Notes under the pieces: generated by a model
Seen by the model: only the letters and a program-made list of their open reading frames with translations
Database searches by the model: none
Told to the model about the DNA's origin: nothing
Source: JBLKSS01 sp047607725
Lineage (GTDB): Bacteria; Pseudomonadota; Gammaproteobacteria; Enterobacterales; Enterobacteriaceae
Assembly (NCBI RefSeq): GCF_047607725.1
Contig: NZ_JBLKSS010000069.1
Location: forward strand, 1 to 34,617
Direction of reading: 5' to 3'
DNA: 34,617 bases
Position numbers and translations under genes: made by a program
In this document: in pieces, positions 1 to 9,187 of the stretch
How positions within the stretch are numbered: the stretch's first letter is position 1
How the letters are laid out: the number at the start of each line of letters is the position of its first letter

Positions 1-89
1 ATATCTTTCTGAACGGACATTACACCTTTATCAGCGAAGGGAAAGAACTCGACCTGGACGCCATGATTGAAGGTCTTACGTTGTCATAG
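1..89 (+). CDS. 3' end of an unrecognised gene (partial)
   Basis: The third forward frame is open from the window edge to a TAG at 87-89 and gives 28 residues ending in LDLDAMIEGLTLS. I do not recognise the family. The composition is protein-like (acidic, no low complexity), but the piece is too short to assign. In E. coli the sfsA neighbour on this side is dksA, which would lie on the other strand, so this gene is not the expected neighbour and a rearrangement between it and sfsA is likely. It could also be a chance open frame. Confidence 0.3.
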   Translation, partial: IFLNGHYTFISEGKELDLDAMIEGLTLS

Positions 90-98
90 TCGTATGGC

Positions 99-133
99 GT
101 AAGCCCGCAAAATTTTGGCGGCTTCCCGCTTAC
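99..133. repeat. 35-bp palindromic element with GTAAGC / GCTTAC tips
   Basis: The stretch starts GTAAGC and ends GCTTAC. Inside it lies a second inverted repeat, AAGCCCGCAAAA against TTTTGGCGGCTT, with 10 of 12 positions pairing. The tips match the first six bases of the MITE ends and of the IS66-type remnant elsewhere in this window. It sits exactly where recognisable sfsA homology stops (about 141). It may be a minimal remnant of a GTAAGC-ended element or a bidirectional terminator; no T-run follows on either strand. Confidence 0.45.
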
Positions 134-140
134 AACCCCA

Positions 141-473
141 ATCTATCCTGCTGTTCTCTGCGCCATATCGCACTTCGCTGCGAAGACGCGCGTATCCCGC
201 CAGCTAGGGAATCGTTCCGGTGCGCAGCGTATTGATCCCTATCCATTGACCGCTGGCGGTTTCAGTTAGTTTCCAACTGTGCGGATAACGACGTTTGCGA
301 TTGTCCGAGGTGGAGTACCAGACGGTATCGCCAGGAGTGGCGCTGCCGGTCATGGCGCCGGTGTTGGCACAGTGAACCGTTAAGACTTCCCCATCGGGCG
401 TCACCACATCGGCAAGAAAACGTTTATAGTGTTGTATGAGTCGGGCAGGCTTGAGGGCAGGCTCGAATTGCAT
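141..473 (-). pseudogene. sfsA: sfsA remnant: internal stop and 3' truncation
   Basis: SfsA is a DNA-binding protein linked to sugar fermentation in E. coli, about 234 residues. The start at 473 is followed by a typical N-terminus with the IQHYKRFLADV and HCANTGAMTG segments and DTVWYSTSDNRKR. After about 84 good residues the frame passes through a short deletion into a TAG at 204-206. Reading on in the same frame gives LAGYARLRSEVRYGAENSRID, which matches the next SfsA segment (E. coli [20 protein letters not shown]). Homology then ends at about 141, next to the GTAAGC palindrome, so the C-terminal half is gone. The gene starts 9 bp after the thpR remnant stops, as in the usual thpR-sfsA order. 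Three lesions (deletion, stop, truncation) make this a clear pseudogene. Confidence 0.9.
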
Positions 474-482
474 GGATTTTCC

Positions 483-953
483 TTACTGTGGGCCGGCGCG
501 GCGCAGGGGCCAGTCCTGCACCAGCCTATAGCGCACGCGGCCGTTGTCAAACGCCGATAGCCAGAGTCCGAATCGGCCTACGCGGATCGTCCAGCCCGGC
601 GTGTCCGGGGGTAGCGCCACCGGTTGGGTCGCCTGTCGCCAGAGCGAAATATGCGGGTGAAACGGCAGCGAACTTTGGTGGCAACCGTTGCGGGCCGCCC
701 GATCGCGCAGCCATGCCGCCCGTTGCAGCAGTTCGCGGGGCACGCGGCGCCTGCTCTTGCGCGGCGCCGACGTTGCCCAGAAAGGCCAGTGTCAGATGCA
801 GATTAGCCTGCGCGACAGGCCGGCCGGTTTCAGCGGGAAAGCGCGCCAGTCCACCAACTGACGGTGCAGCGCGGGCGGCAGCGTCAGGGCAAAAAACAGC
901 CGGCGCGGCGCGCAAGACGCGTCGGCGGGCCGGCGGGGGCTGAGTGCGGGCAT
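483..953 (-). pseudogene. thpR: thpR (ligT) RNA 2',3'-cyclic phosphodiesterase, frameshifted
   Basis: ThpR is a 2H phosphoesterase of about 176 residues that opens 2',3'-cyclic phosphates and can join tRNA halves in vitro. The two HxT/S motifs that define the family are visible but in different frames: HLTLAFLG near 775-800 and HPHISLW near 640-655. The N-terminus (RRLFFALTLPP) is in a third frame from a probable ATG at 951-953. The strand between the two H motifs has also lost some 30 or more residues. At least two frameshifts plus a deletion make it non-functional. It is divergent from hrpB and upstream of sfsA, the same order as in E. coli. Confidence 0.88.
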
Positions 954-1087
954 AAGCGGGCTCTTTATCAAGGGGTGGCGCCCGCGGCCGCGTTCGCTAC
1001 GCGCGCGGGGCGGAACCGATCATTGTTCCAGGGTGCAGCGATGCTACAATGCCTGCCCTGGAATGTTAACCTTTTCGCGGAGACGTT

Positions 1088-3351
1088 GTGGCGTTATTAC
1101 CGGTCAGTGCCGTGGTTGATGAATTGCTCGCCGCCTTGCAAAGCGCCGCGCAGGTGATGCTGCACGTGCCGACCGGCGCCGGCAAATCGACCTGGCTGCC
1201 GCTGGAGATCCTGCGCCGCAGTGGTCTGCCGGGCAGGGTGGTGGTGATGCTGGAGCCGCGGCGCCTGGCGGCCAAGAACGTGGCACTGCGGCTGGCTGAA
1301 CAGCTGGGCGAGCGCCCGGGTCAGACGGTCGGCTATCGGATGCGCAACGAGACCCGCTGCGGTCCGGCAACCCGGCTGGAGGTGGTTACCGAGGGCATTT
1401 TGACCCGTCAATTACAGCAGGATCCGGCGCTCGACGGCATCTCGTTGGTGATCCTGGATGAATTTCACGAGCGCAGCCTGCAGACGGATCTGGCGCTGCT
1501 GCTGGATGTGCAGCGCGGCCTGCGAGACGATCTGAAGGTGCTTATCATGTCCGCGACCCTTGACGATCGCCGGCTCAGCCAGCTGTTGCCGCAGGCGCCG
1601 GTGATCCGCTCCGCCGGGCGTAGCTTTCCGGTGGAGCGGCGCTATCAGGCGCTGCCGCCCCAGACGCGAACGGAGGAGGCGATTGCCTGCGCGGTGCAGC
1701 AATTGCTGCTGCAGCAAACCGGTTCGCTGCTACTGTTTTGCCCGGCGTGGGGGAAATCAATCGGGTGCAGGGGCTGCTTGGCGAGCGGGTGGCGGAGGAG
1801 GTTATGCTGTGCCCCCTTTACGGCGCCCTGCCCCTGGAGGCCCAGCCGCGGGCCATCCGCCCGGCGCCGGAAGGACGCCGCAAGGTGGTGCTGGCCACCA
1901 ATATCGCCGAGACCAGCCTAACCATTGAGGGCATCCGCCTGGTAGTGGACAGCGGGCTGGACCGTCTCTCCACCCAGCGTATCAGCCAGGCGTCCATGGC
2001 GCAGCGTGCGGGCCGGGCCGGACGGCTGTCGCCTGGCGTGTGTCTGCATCTGTTCAGCCAAGATCAGGGTGAGCGCGCGCCGGAGCATCATGCGCCGGAA
2101 ATCACCTACAGCGATTTGGCCCCCTTCTGGCTGGAGCTGCTGCAATGGGGCGTCAGCGAAAGCGCGCAGCTTTCCTGGCTGGATGCGCCGCCGGCGCTGG
2201 CGGCCGCGGTCGACACCCTGGCGGGGCTGGGGGCGCTTGACGCCCGGCAGCGCCTGACCCCCGCCGGCTGCGCCATGGCCGGCTACGGCTGCGATCCGCG
2301 CCTGGGGGCGATGCTGTACCACGCCGGCGAGGACGCCGACGCCGTTGCTACCGCCGCGCTGCTGGCGGCTATGATCGAAGAGCCGCCCAGGAGCGGCTCG
2401 CCGGATATCCGCGATCACTTTCATCGACCGTTGCCGCACTGGACGGCGCGCGCGTCAATTGCGCGCCCGGCGCGGGGGCGGCGCTGGCGCCGGATGACGC
2501 GCTGAGCGCGCAAGAGTGGCTGATAGCCCCCGGCCTGCTGCAACTGAGCCAGAGTCCGGACGCCCGTATCCGTCTGGCGCTGCCGCTGGATATCGCCCGC
2601 CTGGCCGCCGCCCGGCCTGCCTGGTTCAGTCGCACTACCGCCATGCATTGGGATGAGGTCAAAGGCAGCCTGCGGGTGGTACAGCGCGAACGGCTAGGGC
2701 AACTGGTGCTGCGGGAACAACCGCAGGCCAGGCCGTCGGATGCGGTGATGACGCAGGCGCTGCTTGATTGGATAGGCGAACAGGGACTGGGGGTGCTGAC
2801 CTGGGAACGTGAGGCCGTCCAGCTGCTCCAGCGTCTGCTGTACGCCGGCGAATGGCTGCCGGAGGCTGGCTGGCCGGCGGTGGACGATCATGCGCTGTTG
2901 GCGGCGCTGCCCCGCTGGCTGCTGCCGTCTTTGACCGGCGTACGCGACACGCGCGGTCTTGCCCGCATCAATCTCGCCGAGGCGCTGCTACGTTTGCTGG
3001 ACTGGCCGTTGCGACAACGGCTGGATAGTCAGCTGCCCAGCCACTACACTGTGGCCACCGGCAGCCGCCTGCCGCTGCGTTATCAGCAGGGCGAGCCGCC
3101 GGTGTTGGCGGTCCGCAGGCAGGAGATGTTTGGCGAACAACAGACGCCGCGGGTGGCTGAAGGACGCGTGGTGCTGGAGCTGCTGTTGCCCGCCCATCGG
3201 CCGCTGCAGATCACCCGTGATTTGGCGGCTTTTTGGCGCGGTGCTTATCGCGAGGTGCAAAATAGAGATGAAAGGGCGTTATCCGAAACACCCCTGGCCG
3301 GACGATCCGGCGCGGGCGCTGCCCACCCGGCGTACCCGTAAAACGTCATAA
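1088..3351 (+). pseudogene. hrpB: hrpB DEAH-box ATP-dependent helicase, multiple frameshifts
   Basis: HrpB is a DEAH-box helicase of about 809 residues. A GTG start at 1088 leads into PTGAGKST (Walker A) and a DEFHERS box in place of DEAH, as is normal for HrpB, followed by the SAT motif. The frame is lost in a T-run at 1736-1739, where one T fewer than the expected LLLFLPGVGEI reading is present. The next frame carries LATNIAETSLTIEG and QRAGRAGR, with an in-frame loss of about 13 residues near 1955. Around 2440 over 100 codons are missing with a further shift. The C-terminal domain then runs to about 3255, where a last shift moves the terminal MKGRYPKHPWPDDP segment to another frame ending at 3351. 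The gene lies directly before mrcB, as in E. coli. Confidence 0.93.
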
Positions 3352-3441
3352 CGGGAAATTCAGAGGTTTCCGCTTTCGGCCAGGCCGGGGTGGGAACAGA
3401 GTAGACGGTTTAGCCGTCGGCAGTAGGGAGAGTAATTAACG

Positions 3442-5949
3442 ATGTCTGGGGATGACCGTGAACCTATCGGACGTCATGGACGACCGTCAGGCCGCAAGGC
3501 TCCGCACAAGGCTGCACCGCGCCGCCGGCGGGATGATGATGACCGCTGGCAGGATGATGATGATGAAGAGGAGTACGTGATGCCGCCGCGAAAGGGAAGG
3601 GGAGGCGCGTCGCGCAAGAAACGCCGGCGGCTGGGCTGGTTTATCCGCCTCGTGCTGCTGTTCGTCGTCGTTATCGCTATCTATGGCGTGTATTTGGATG
3701 CGCAGGTCCGTCACCGCATCGATGGCAAAGTCTGGCAACTGCCGGCGGCGGTTTATGGCCGCATGGTGAGTCTGGAGCCGGGGATGTCCTACAGCCGCAG
3801 CGACATGGCGACGCTGCTCGAAGGTATGCAATACCGCGAGGTGTCGCGCATTACCCGGCCGGGGGAATTCACCGTGCGCGGCAACAGCATTGAGCTGCTG
3901 CGCCGGCCGTTCGATTTCCCGGACGGCAAAGAGGGGCAAATCCATGCTCGTATGACCTTCGCCAAAAATCAGCTCCTGGAGATTAAAAACCAGGACACCG
4001 AGCGCAATTTCGGTTTTTTCCGCCTCGATCCGCGTCTGATAACAATGTTGCAATCGCCCAAGGGCGAACAGCGGCTGTTCGTGCCGCGCGCCGGTTTCCC
4101 GGACCTGCTGGTGGATACCCTGATAGCCACCGAAGACCGGCATTTCTACGAGCATGACGGTATCAGCCTCTCCTCCCTCGGCCGCGCCTTTTTGGCCAAT
4201 ATTACCGCCGGTCGCGCGGTGCAGGGGGGGAGTACGCTAACGCAGCAGCTGGTAAAAAACCTGTTTTTGACCAACGAACGCTCGCTGTGGCGCAAGGCCA
4301 ATGAAGCCTATATGGCGTTGATCGTCGATTACCGTTACAGCAAGGATCGCATCCTGGAGCTGTATCTGAACGAGGTGTATCTCGGCCAGAGCGGCGGCGA
4401 TCAGATTCGCGGTTTCCCGCTGGCCAGCCTGTACTACTTCGGCCGTCCGGTGGATGAACTCAGTCTCGATCAGCAGACGATGCTGGTAGGGATGGTGAAA
4501 GGGGCGTCGCTGTATAATCCTTGGCGCAACCCCAAGCTGGCGATGGAGCGCCGCAATCTGGTGCTGAAATTGCTGGAGAATCAGCAAATCATCGACGGCG
4601 AGCTGTATAACATGCTCAGCGCCCGCCCACTGGGGGTACAGCCGCGCGGGGGGGTATTGACGCCGCAGCCGGCCTTCATGCAGATGGTTCGCGAAGAGCT
4701 GGAAAGCAAGCTGGGCGACAAAATCAACGACCTGTCCGGCGTCAAGATATTCACCACCTTGGATCCCCTGTCGCAGGATGCGGCGGAAAAAGCGGTGGAG
4801 GCGGGCGTGCCCGCGCTGCGCGCCGGGCGCGGCGTTAAGGATCTGGAGGCCGCGATGGTCGTGGTCGATCGCTTCAGCGGCGAAGTACGCGCCATGGTCG
4901 GCGGGGCGGAGCCGCAATTCGCCGGCTTTAACCGCGCAATGCAGGCGCGGCGCTCGGTGGGATCGCTGGCAAAACCGGCCACCTATCTGACCGCGCTGAG
5001 CGAGCCGGATAAATATCGGCTCAATACCTGGATTGCCGATGAGCCGATTACCCTTAAGCAGCCGAACGGCAGCCTGTGGGCGCCTAAAAACTACGATCGG
5101 CAGTTCCGCGGTAAAGTGATGCTGGTGGATGCGTTGACCAATTCGCTAAACGTGCCGACGGTCAATCTCGGCCTGTCGGTAGGGCTTGATCGTATTACCG
5201 CCACCTTGGTGAAGCTTGGCATACCGTCCTCGGTGCTGAACCCGGTCCCCTCCATGCTGCTTGGCGCCATCAGCCTCACGCCGATGGAAGTGGCGCAGGA
5301 GTTCCAGACCATCGCCAGCGGCGGTAACCATGCCACGCTGTCGGCGGTGCGATCGGTGATAGGGGAGGACGGCACCGTGCTGTATCAAAGCTTCCCGCAG
5401 GCGGAGAGGGTGGTACCCGCCCAGGCCGTTTACCTGACGCTGTATGCGATGCAACAGGTGGTGGCGCGCGGGACATCGCGTTCGCTGTCGGTGAAATTCC
5501 CGTCTTCGCATCTGGCGGCGAAAACCGGGACCACTAACGATCTACGCGATAGCTGGTTCGCCGGTATCGACGGCAAAGAGGTGTCCATCGCCTGGGTCGG
5601 CCGCGATAACAACAGTCCCGCCAAGTTGACCGGCGCCAACGGCGCGCTGACGCTGTATCGCCGTTATCTGGAAAACCAGGCGCCGTTAACGCTGAACTTG
5701 ACGCCGCCGGAGGGCATCAGCCAGATGTCCATCGACTATACCGGGAATTTCGTCTGTAACGGCGGCAGCACAATGCGTACATTGCCGGTGTGGACGGACG
5801 ATCCGCAGTCGCTATGCCAGCCGGCCCAGGCGCAACCACCGCCTGACGCCGCGCCGAACGGGCAACCACAGCAAAGCGCTCCGCCGCAGGATGAGCAGAA
5901 AGACAGCAACGGCGTGGCGAACTGGATTCGGGAGATGTTCGGCAAATAG
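3442..5949 (+). CDS. mrcB: penicillin-binding protein 1b, bifunctional
   Basis: PBP1b polymerises and cross-links peptidoglycan at the inner membrane. The 835-residue product (E. coli 844) is complete. It has a basic/acidic cytoplasmic tail (1-64), one membrane segment (about 65-83), a UB2H-like region, then the GT51 glycosyltransferase with ATEDRHFYEHDG (catalytic Glu231) and QGGSTLTQQLVKNLF. The transpeptidase follows with SLAK (Ser508, Lys511), a SLN triad in NSLNVPTVNLG, and KTG at Lys694 in AAKTGTTND. The C-terminus is rich in Gln and Pro and ends VANWIREMFGK. The start is preceded by AGGGAGAG. It lies 90 bp after the hrpB remnant, so it needs its own promoter or read-through. No lesion is visible in over 2.5 kb, in contrast with its four left-hand neighbours, which suggests selection retains it. 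Confidence 0.98.
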   Translation: MSGDDREPIGRHGRPSGRKAPHKAAPRRRRDDDDRWQDDDDEEEYVMPPRKGRGGASRKKRRRLGWFIRLVLLFVVVIAIYGVYLDAQVRHRIDGKVWQLPAAVYGRMVSLEPGMSYSRSDMATLLEGMQYREVSRITRPGEFTVRGNSIELLRRPFDFPDGKEGQIHARMTFAKNQLLEIKNQDTERNFGFFRLDPRLITMLQSPKGEQRLFVPRAGFPDLLVDTLIATEDRHFYEHDGISLSSLGRAFLANITAGRAVQGGSTLTQQLVKNLFLTNERSLWRKANEAYMALIVDYRYSKDRILELYLNEVYLGQSGGDQIRGFPLASLYYFGRPVDELSLDQQTMLVGMVKGASLYNPWRNPKLAMERRNLVLKLLENQQIIDGELYNMLSARPLGVQPRGGVLTPQPAFMQMVREELESKLGDKINDLSGVKIFTTLDPLSQDAAEKAVEAGVPALRAGRGVKDLEAAMVVVDRFSGEVRAMVGGAEPQFAGFNRAMQARRSVGSLAKPATYLTALSEPDKYRLNTWIADEPITLKQPNGSLWAPKNYDRQFRGKVMLVDALTNSLNVPTVNLGLSVGLDRITATLVKLGIPSSVLNPVPSMLLGAISLTPMEVAQEFQTIASGGNHATLSAVRSVIGEDGTVLYQSFPQAERVVPAQAVYLTLYAMQQVVARGTSRSLSVKFPSSHLAAKTGTTNDLRDSWFAGIDGKEVSIAWVGRDNNSPAKLTGANGALTLYRRYLENQAPLTLNLTPPEGISQMSIDYTGNFVCNGGSTMRTLPVWTDDPQSLCQPAQAQPPPDAAPNGQPQQSAPPQDEQKDSNGVANWIREMFGK

Positions 5950-6044
5950 GCCCCTCGGGCGGGCGATGCCCCATTCGTGCGCCGCCCGGCGGAGAGCGTA
6001 TTGTCCCGGCAGCGTGGAGAGTCTCGGCAGTGGCCGTATTGCCT

Positions 6045-6506
6045 TTATCGCGGGCGTCGGGCTTTGGGCCGCGCCTGTGTCGGCGCATTGTCCGGCAAGG
6101 CCGCCGCGCGTCGGCACCTCAAGGGTATAGACGGATAACACCACGCGGGAGAAGGCGTGAAAAATTGCTCCAGGCGAGCGAAACTCCCCGCATCCTGGGC
6201 AAATACCGATGAGCTGTCCACCAGATTGGTCAGCAAAAACACCAAATCCTGCCGTGGCGTATCGACCTTTAGCTGTCCCTGTTGCCAGGCATATTCCACC
6301 GCCTGGCTAATCACTTCCTGCATAGTCTGCGTGAACGACGCCAGGGAGCGACAGGCGGCTTCGGAAAGCACATCGCTCTCGAGGCGCAGCCGGCCAATTA
6401 AACTCCAGGGGTGGCTTCCCTTATCATCAGGGTTATATTTGCGATACAGCCGATAATTATACGCCACCACGTGGGCGACTTTCTGTTCGAGCGTGGTGGT
6501 TGTATC
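6045..6506 (-). pseudogene. fragment resembling a TetR-family regulator C-terminal domain
   Basis: An open frame runs from the edge of MITE copy A (6506) leftward. It contains a helical, ligand-domain-like stretch (ISQAVEYAWQQGQL, then LVFLLTNLVDSSSVFAQDAG) of the kind found in the second half of TetR/AcrR regulators. No DNA-binding N-terminus is present, because the MITE begins where it should be. After about 6165 the frame is probably shifted, since the last 40 residues are Arg/Pro-rich and look like non-coding read-through. The family call rests on general helical pattern only and I do not recognise an orthologue. It is not part of the ECA cluster on the other side of the MITE. Confidence 0.4.
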
Positions 6507-6844
6507 GTAAGCGCCCCGTGGAGGACGTCTTGAATTATTGGTGGGTTTGTTGTATAGCCCGGTAAGAACATGTTCAACTACGATGCCTAGTGAACCCGCA
6601 TCCTATAAGGGACGGCTGTCAGATCATGGATAATCCGGCGATGATAGTGTCCACTTAAATTTTAATGGACACTATCACAAACTTCAGAACCACTAATTTC
6701 ATATCACTCAAACCGGGCTGGAAATAAAAGTTATTAAAATCAATACAATGTAAAAATGCAATGAGCATAAGCGTGTAACGTAGGTTTACTGTCTCATACA
6801 ACAAACCCACCAATAATTCAAGACGTCCTCCACGGGGCGCTTAC
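6507..6844. mobile_element. MITE copy A (338 bp, 49-bp perfect terminal inverted repeats)
   Basis: This non-coding element begins GTAAGCGCCCCGTGGAGG and ends with its exact reverse complement. The inverted repeats match over 49 bp at both ends (6507-6555 and 6796-6844). In the centre (6642-6677) lies a second palindrome whose arms start TGATAGTGTCCA and end TGGACACTATCA, resembling two abutting insertion-sequence ends. No open reading frame is present and it is more A+T-rich than its flanks. The GTAAGC tips are typical of IS66-family ends, so an IS66-type transposase acting in trans is a plausible mover (inference). Flanking 8-mers (GTTGTATC left, AGATAAAG right) do not form a target duplication. 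Copies B and C are near-identical. Confidence 0.9.
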
Positions 6845-8064
6845 AGATAAAGTAGGGACACACCGCTGCACAGCGCGAAATAGACGATATAGGTGGCCAT
6901 ATAGGCCTGAGTCGCGCCCAGCGCGCCGTGGCGCGGAATAAGCCAATGGGAAAAACCGGTCAGCAGCACAAACTGGCTTATTTTAGCTAAGAGATAAACG
7001 CGCAGCGCGGCACGGGCCACCACCAGGTAGCAAAAAACATAGGCGCCCACCTTCAGGACATCCCCCACCAGTTGCCAGGCAAACAGCCCGCTCATGGCGC
7101 TGAATTCGGCGGAAAACAACAGCCGGATCGCCACGTCCCGCAGCAGCCAAAGCGTCAGGCTGACCGCCGCCACCGCCGGCAGCACAAAGCGCAGCGCGCG
7201 CGCGATTTCCCCCGCCACCGACCGCTTATCTTTTAATCGCGACAGCGTGGGCAATAAATAAACGGTAAACGAGGCGGTGATAAACTGCAAATAGGCGTCC
7301 GAAATACTGCTGACGCCCTGCCAGATCCCCACCGCCGCCCAACCCTCCGTGCGGGCCAGTAAATTACGCATCATCACATAGGCCACCGGCAGAGTCACCG
7401 CGGTGATAAGCGCCATGACGGTGAACTTGGCCAGCAGCGCGGCATAGCCGCCGTCCCAGGCGGGCAGCAAGAATGAGAGAGGCAGCTGGCGCCGGTAGCA
7501 CAACATGAACAGCACCGGCAGCAGCGCCAGCCCGGCCAGCGCGCCCGCATAGCCGCCCAGCCGGTAGCAGACGAAAAAGGCGGCGACGCCCAACAGGCTG
7601 CCGACGCTGACGGCAAACGCATTACCTGCGGCGTCCCGATACCCTTTCAAAATCGCCAGCCCCAGGTTGGCGCAGGCAATACCAAGTTGGATAACCGCCA
7701 GCGCCACGACGGCATCCCGATAACGCTCATGGCCGAACAGCGCGCGGCTGACCGGATCGGCGGCAAAAACAAACACTCCCGCCAGCAGCAGCGAGGAAGC
7801 AAGGACCATCGCCGAGCCGGTGCCCAGCGCCGCGCGCAGCCGATCCGGTTGATGCTGATGCTGCGCCACCAGTTTGGTCATCCCGCTGAAGATGCCGGCG
7901 CCTGACAGCACGCCCAGCACCGTGACCAACTGGCGGAAATTCCCCGCCTGCCCCACGCCGTCGGGACCGAACGCCACCGCCAGTACTTTCACCACCAGCA
8001 GACCGGCGCCGATTTTGATAAGCGTGGATAGCGCGGTCCAGACGGATGCGTTCGCCAGCGACAT
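6841..8064 (-). CDS. wzxE: ECA lipid III flippase WzxE, 3' end cut by MITE
   Basis: WzxE flips the undecaprenyl-linked ECA trisaccharide across the inner membrane. The start MSLANASVW at 8064 matches E. coli and lies one base after the wecE stop (TGA-T-ATG). The product has 407 residues (E. coli 416) and is polytopic with about 12 hydrophobic segments. Family landmarks are visible: GIFSGMTKLVAQ, GIWQGVSSISDAYLQFITASF, LFAWQLVGDVLKVGAYVF, HGALGATQAYMATYIVYF. The last residues (WRRRA in E. coli) are replaced: the frame runs CTT TAT CTG and then into the MITE tip, whose TAA becomes the stop. Only the extreme cytoplasmic tail is lost, so it could still fold. Its substrate pathway is broken upstream. 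Confidence 0.93.
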   Translation of the reverse strand: MSLANASVWTALSTLIKIGAGLLVVKVLAVAFGPDGVGQAGNFRQLVTVLGVLSGAGIFSGMTKLVAQHQHQPDRLRAALGTGSAMVLASSLLLAGVFVFAADPVSRALFGHERYRDAVVALAVIQLGIACANLGLAILKGYRDAAGNAFAVSVGSLLGVAAFFVCYRLGGYAGALAGLALLPVLFMLCYRRQLPLSFLLPAWDGGYAALLAKFTVMALITAVTLPVAYVMMRNLLARTEGWAAVGIWQGVSSISDAYLQFITASFTVYLLPTLSRLKDKRSVAGEIARALRFVLPAVAAVSLTLWLLRDVAIRLLFSAEFSAMSGLFAWQLVGDVLKVGAYVFCYLVVARAALRVYLLAKISQFVLLTGFSHWLIPRHGALGATQAYMATYIVYFALCSGVSLLYL

Positions 8065-8065
8065 A

Positions 8066-9187
8066 TCAGTTGAAGTAGCCGTGCGCCGCGTCAATGACGT
8101 GCTGCTGATCGTCGTCGCTCAGATTATAAAACAGCGGCAGACGCACCAGGCGCTGACTTTCGCGCTGAGTATGGCGATCGCTGCCGTGGAACCGGCCAAA
8201 GCGGCGGCCCGCCGGGCTGTCGTGCAGCGGTATTTAATGAAAAACGGACAAGATATCCGCCGCTTTCAAATGGCGGATGAAACCGTCGCGATCGTCGATA
8301 TCGCGCAACTTGACATAAAACATGTGGGCATTGTGCAGACAGGTTGCCGGCACCGACGGCAGAGTCAAACCGTCCAACGGCGCCAGCGCAGACGCGTAAC
8401 GATGCCACAGCACCAGGCGCCGTTGATTGATGATGTCCGCCGCCTCCAGCTGTGCCCACAGATAGGCGGCCTGGATATCCGCCATGAGATAGCTGGAACC
8501 AATATCGCGCCAGGTATACTTATCCACCTGGCCACGGAAAAATTGACTGCGGTTGGTGCCCTTTTCACGGACGATTTCCGCCCGCTCAACGAGGGCCGCA
8601 TCGTTAATGAGCGTCGCGCCGCCCTCACCGCCAGCGGTATAGTTTTTGGTTTCGTGGAAACTAAAGCAGCCGATATGGCCGAGGGTGCCGAGGGCGCGCC
8701 CTTTATAAGTCGCCATGACTCCCTGCGCGGCGTCTTCCACCACCCACAAGCGGTGCCGCTCGGCGATCGCCATGATGGTATCCATTTCACAGGCCACGCC
8801 GGCATAATGAACCGGCACGATGGCGCGGGTTTTGGGCGTAATTGCCGCTTCTATCAGCGCCTCATCCATGTTCAGGGTGTCCGGGAGGATATCGACGAAC
8901 ACAATCGTCGCGCCGCGCCGCACAAAGGCGTTGGCGGTGGACATGAAGGTGTAGCTCGGCATAATCACTTCATCGCCGGGGCGGATATCCAGCAGGATAG
9001 CCGCCATCTCCAGCGAGGCGGTGCAGGAGGGCGTCAGCAACACCTTCGCGCTGCCGAAACGCTCCTGGAGCCATTGTTGGCAGCGCTGGGTAAACCCGCC
9101 GTCGCCGCATAGCTTGCCGCTGCCCATTGCGGTCTGCATAAAGCCCAATTCGGTGCCGACCACCGGTGGCGCGTTAAATGGAATCAT
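8066..9187 (-). pseudogene. wecE: wecE dTDP-4-keto-6-deoxyglucose transaminase, single in-frame stop
   Basis: WecE (RffA) is a PLP-dependent aminotransferase making dTDP-Fuc4N for ECA. The start MIPFNAPPVVG at 9187 overlaps the wecD end by 14 bp. The reading frame is conserved along its full length of 373 codons, including SYTFMSTANAF, the VVEDAAQGV segment and the PLP-lysine loop SFHETKNYTAGGEGG. One codon is wrong: the Tyr of FHYIPLH is TAA at 8234-8236, and the frame then continues as IPLHDSPAG to VRLPLFYNLSDDDQQ and a natural TGA at 8066. A one-base change (TAT or TAC to TAA) removes the last 56 residues, so the gene is very recently dead or is read through at low level. Confidence 0.93.

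Noticed and set aside
6499..6852. Target-site duplication around MITE copy A, or a simple inversion between copies A and B
   Set aside because: The flanking 8-mers of A and B do not match each other directly or as the reverse complements that a single A-B inversion would predict.
7874..9112. A 412-codon plus-strand open frame opposite wzxE and wecE
   Set aside because: It is antisense to clear, family-matching genes, has biased His/Arg/Gln composition, and resembles nothing. It is a shadow frame of G+C-rich coding DNA.
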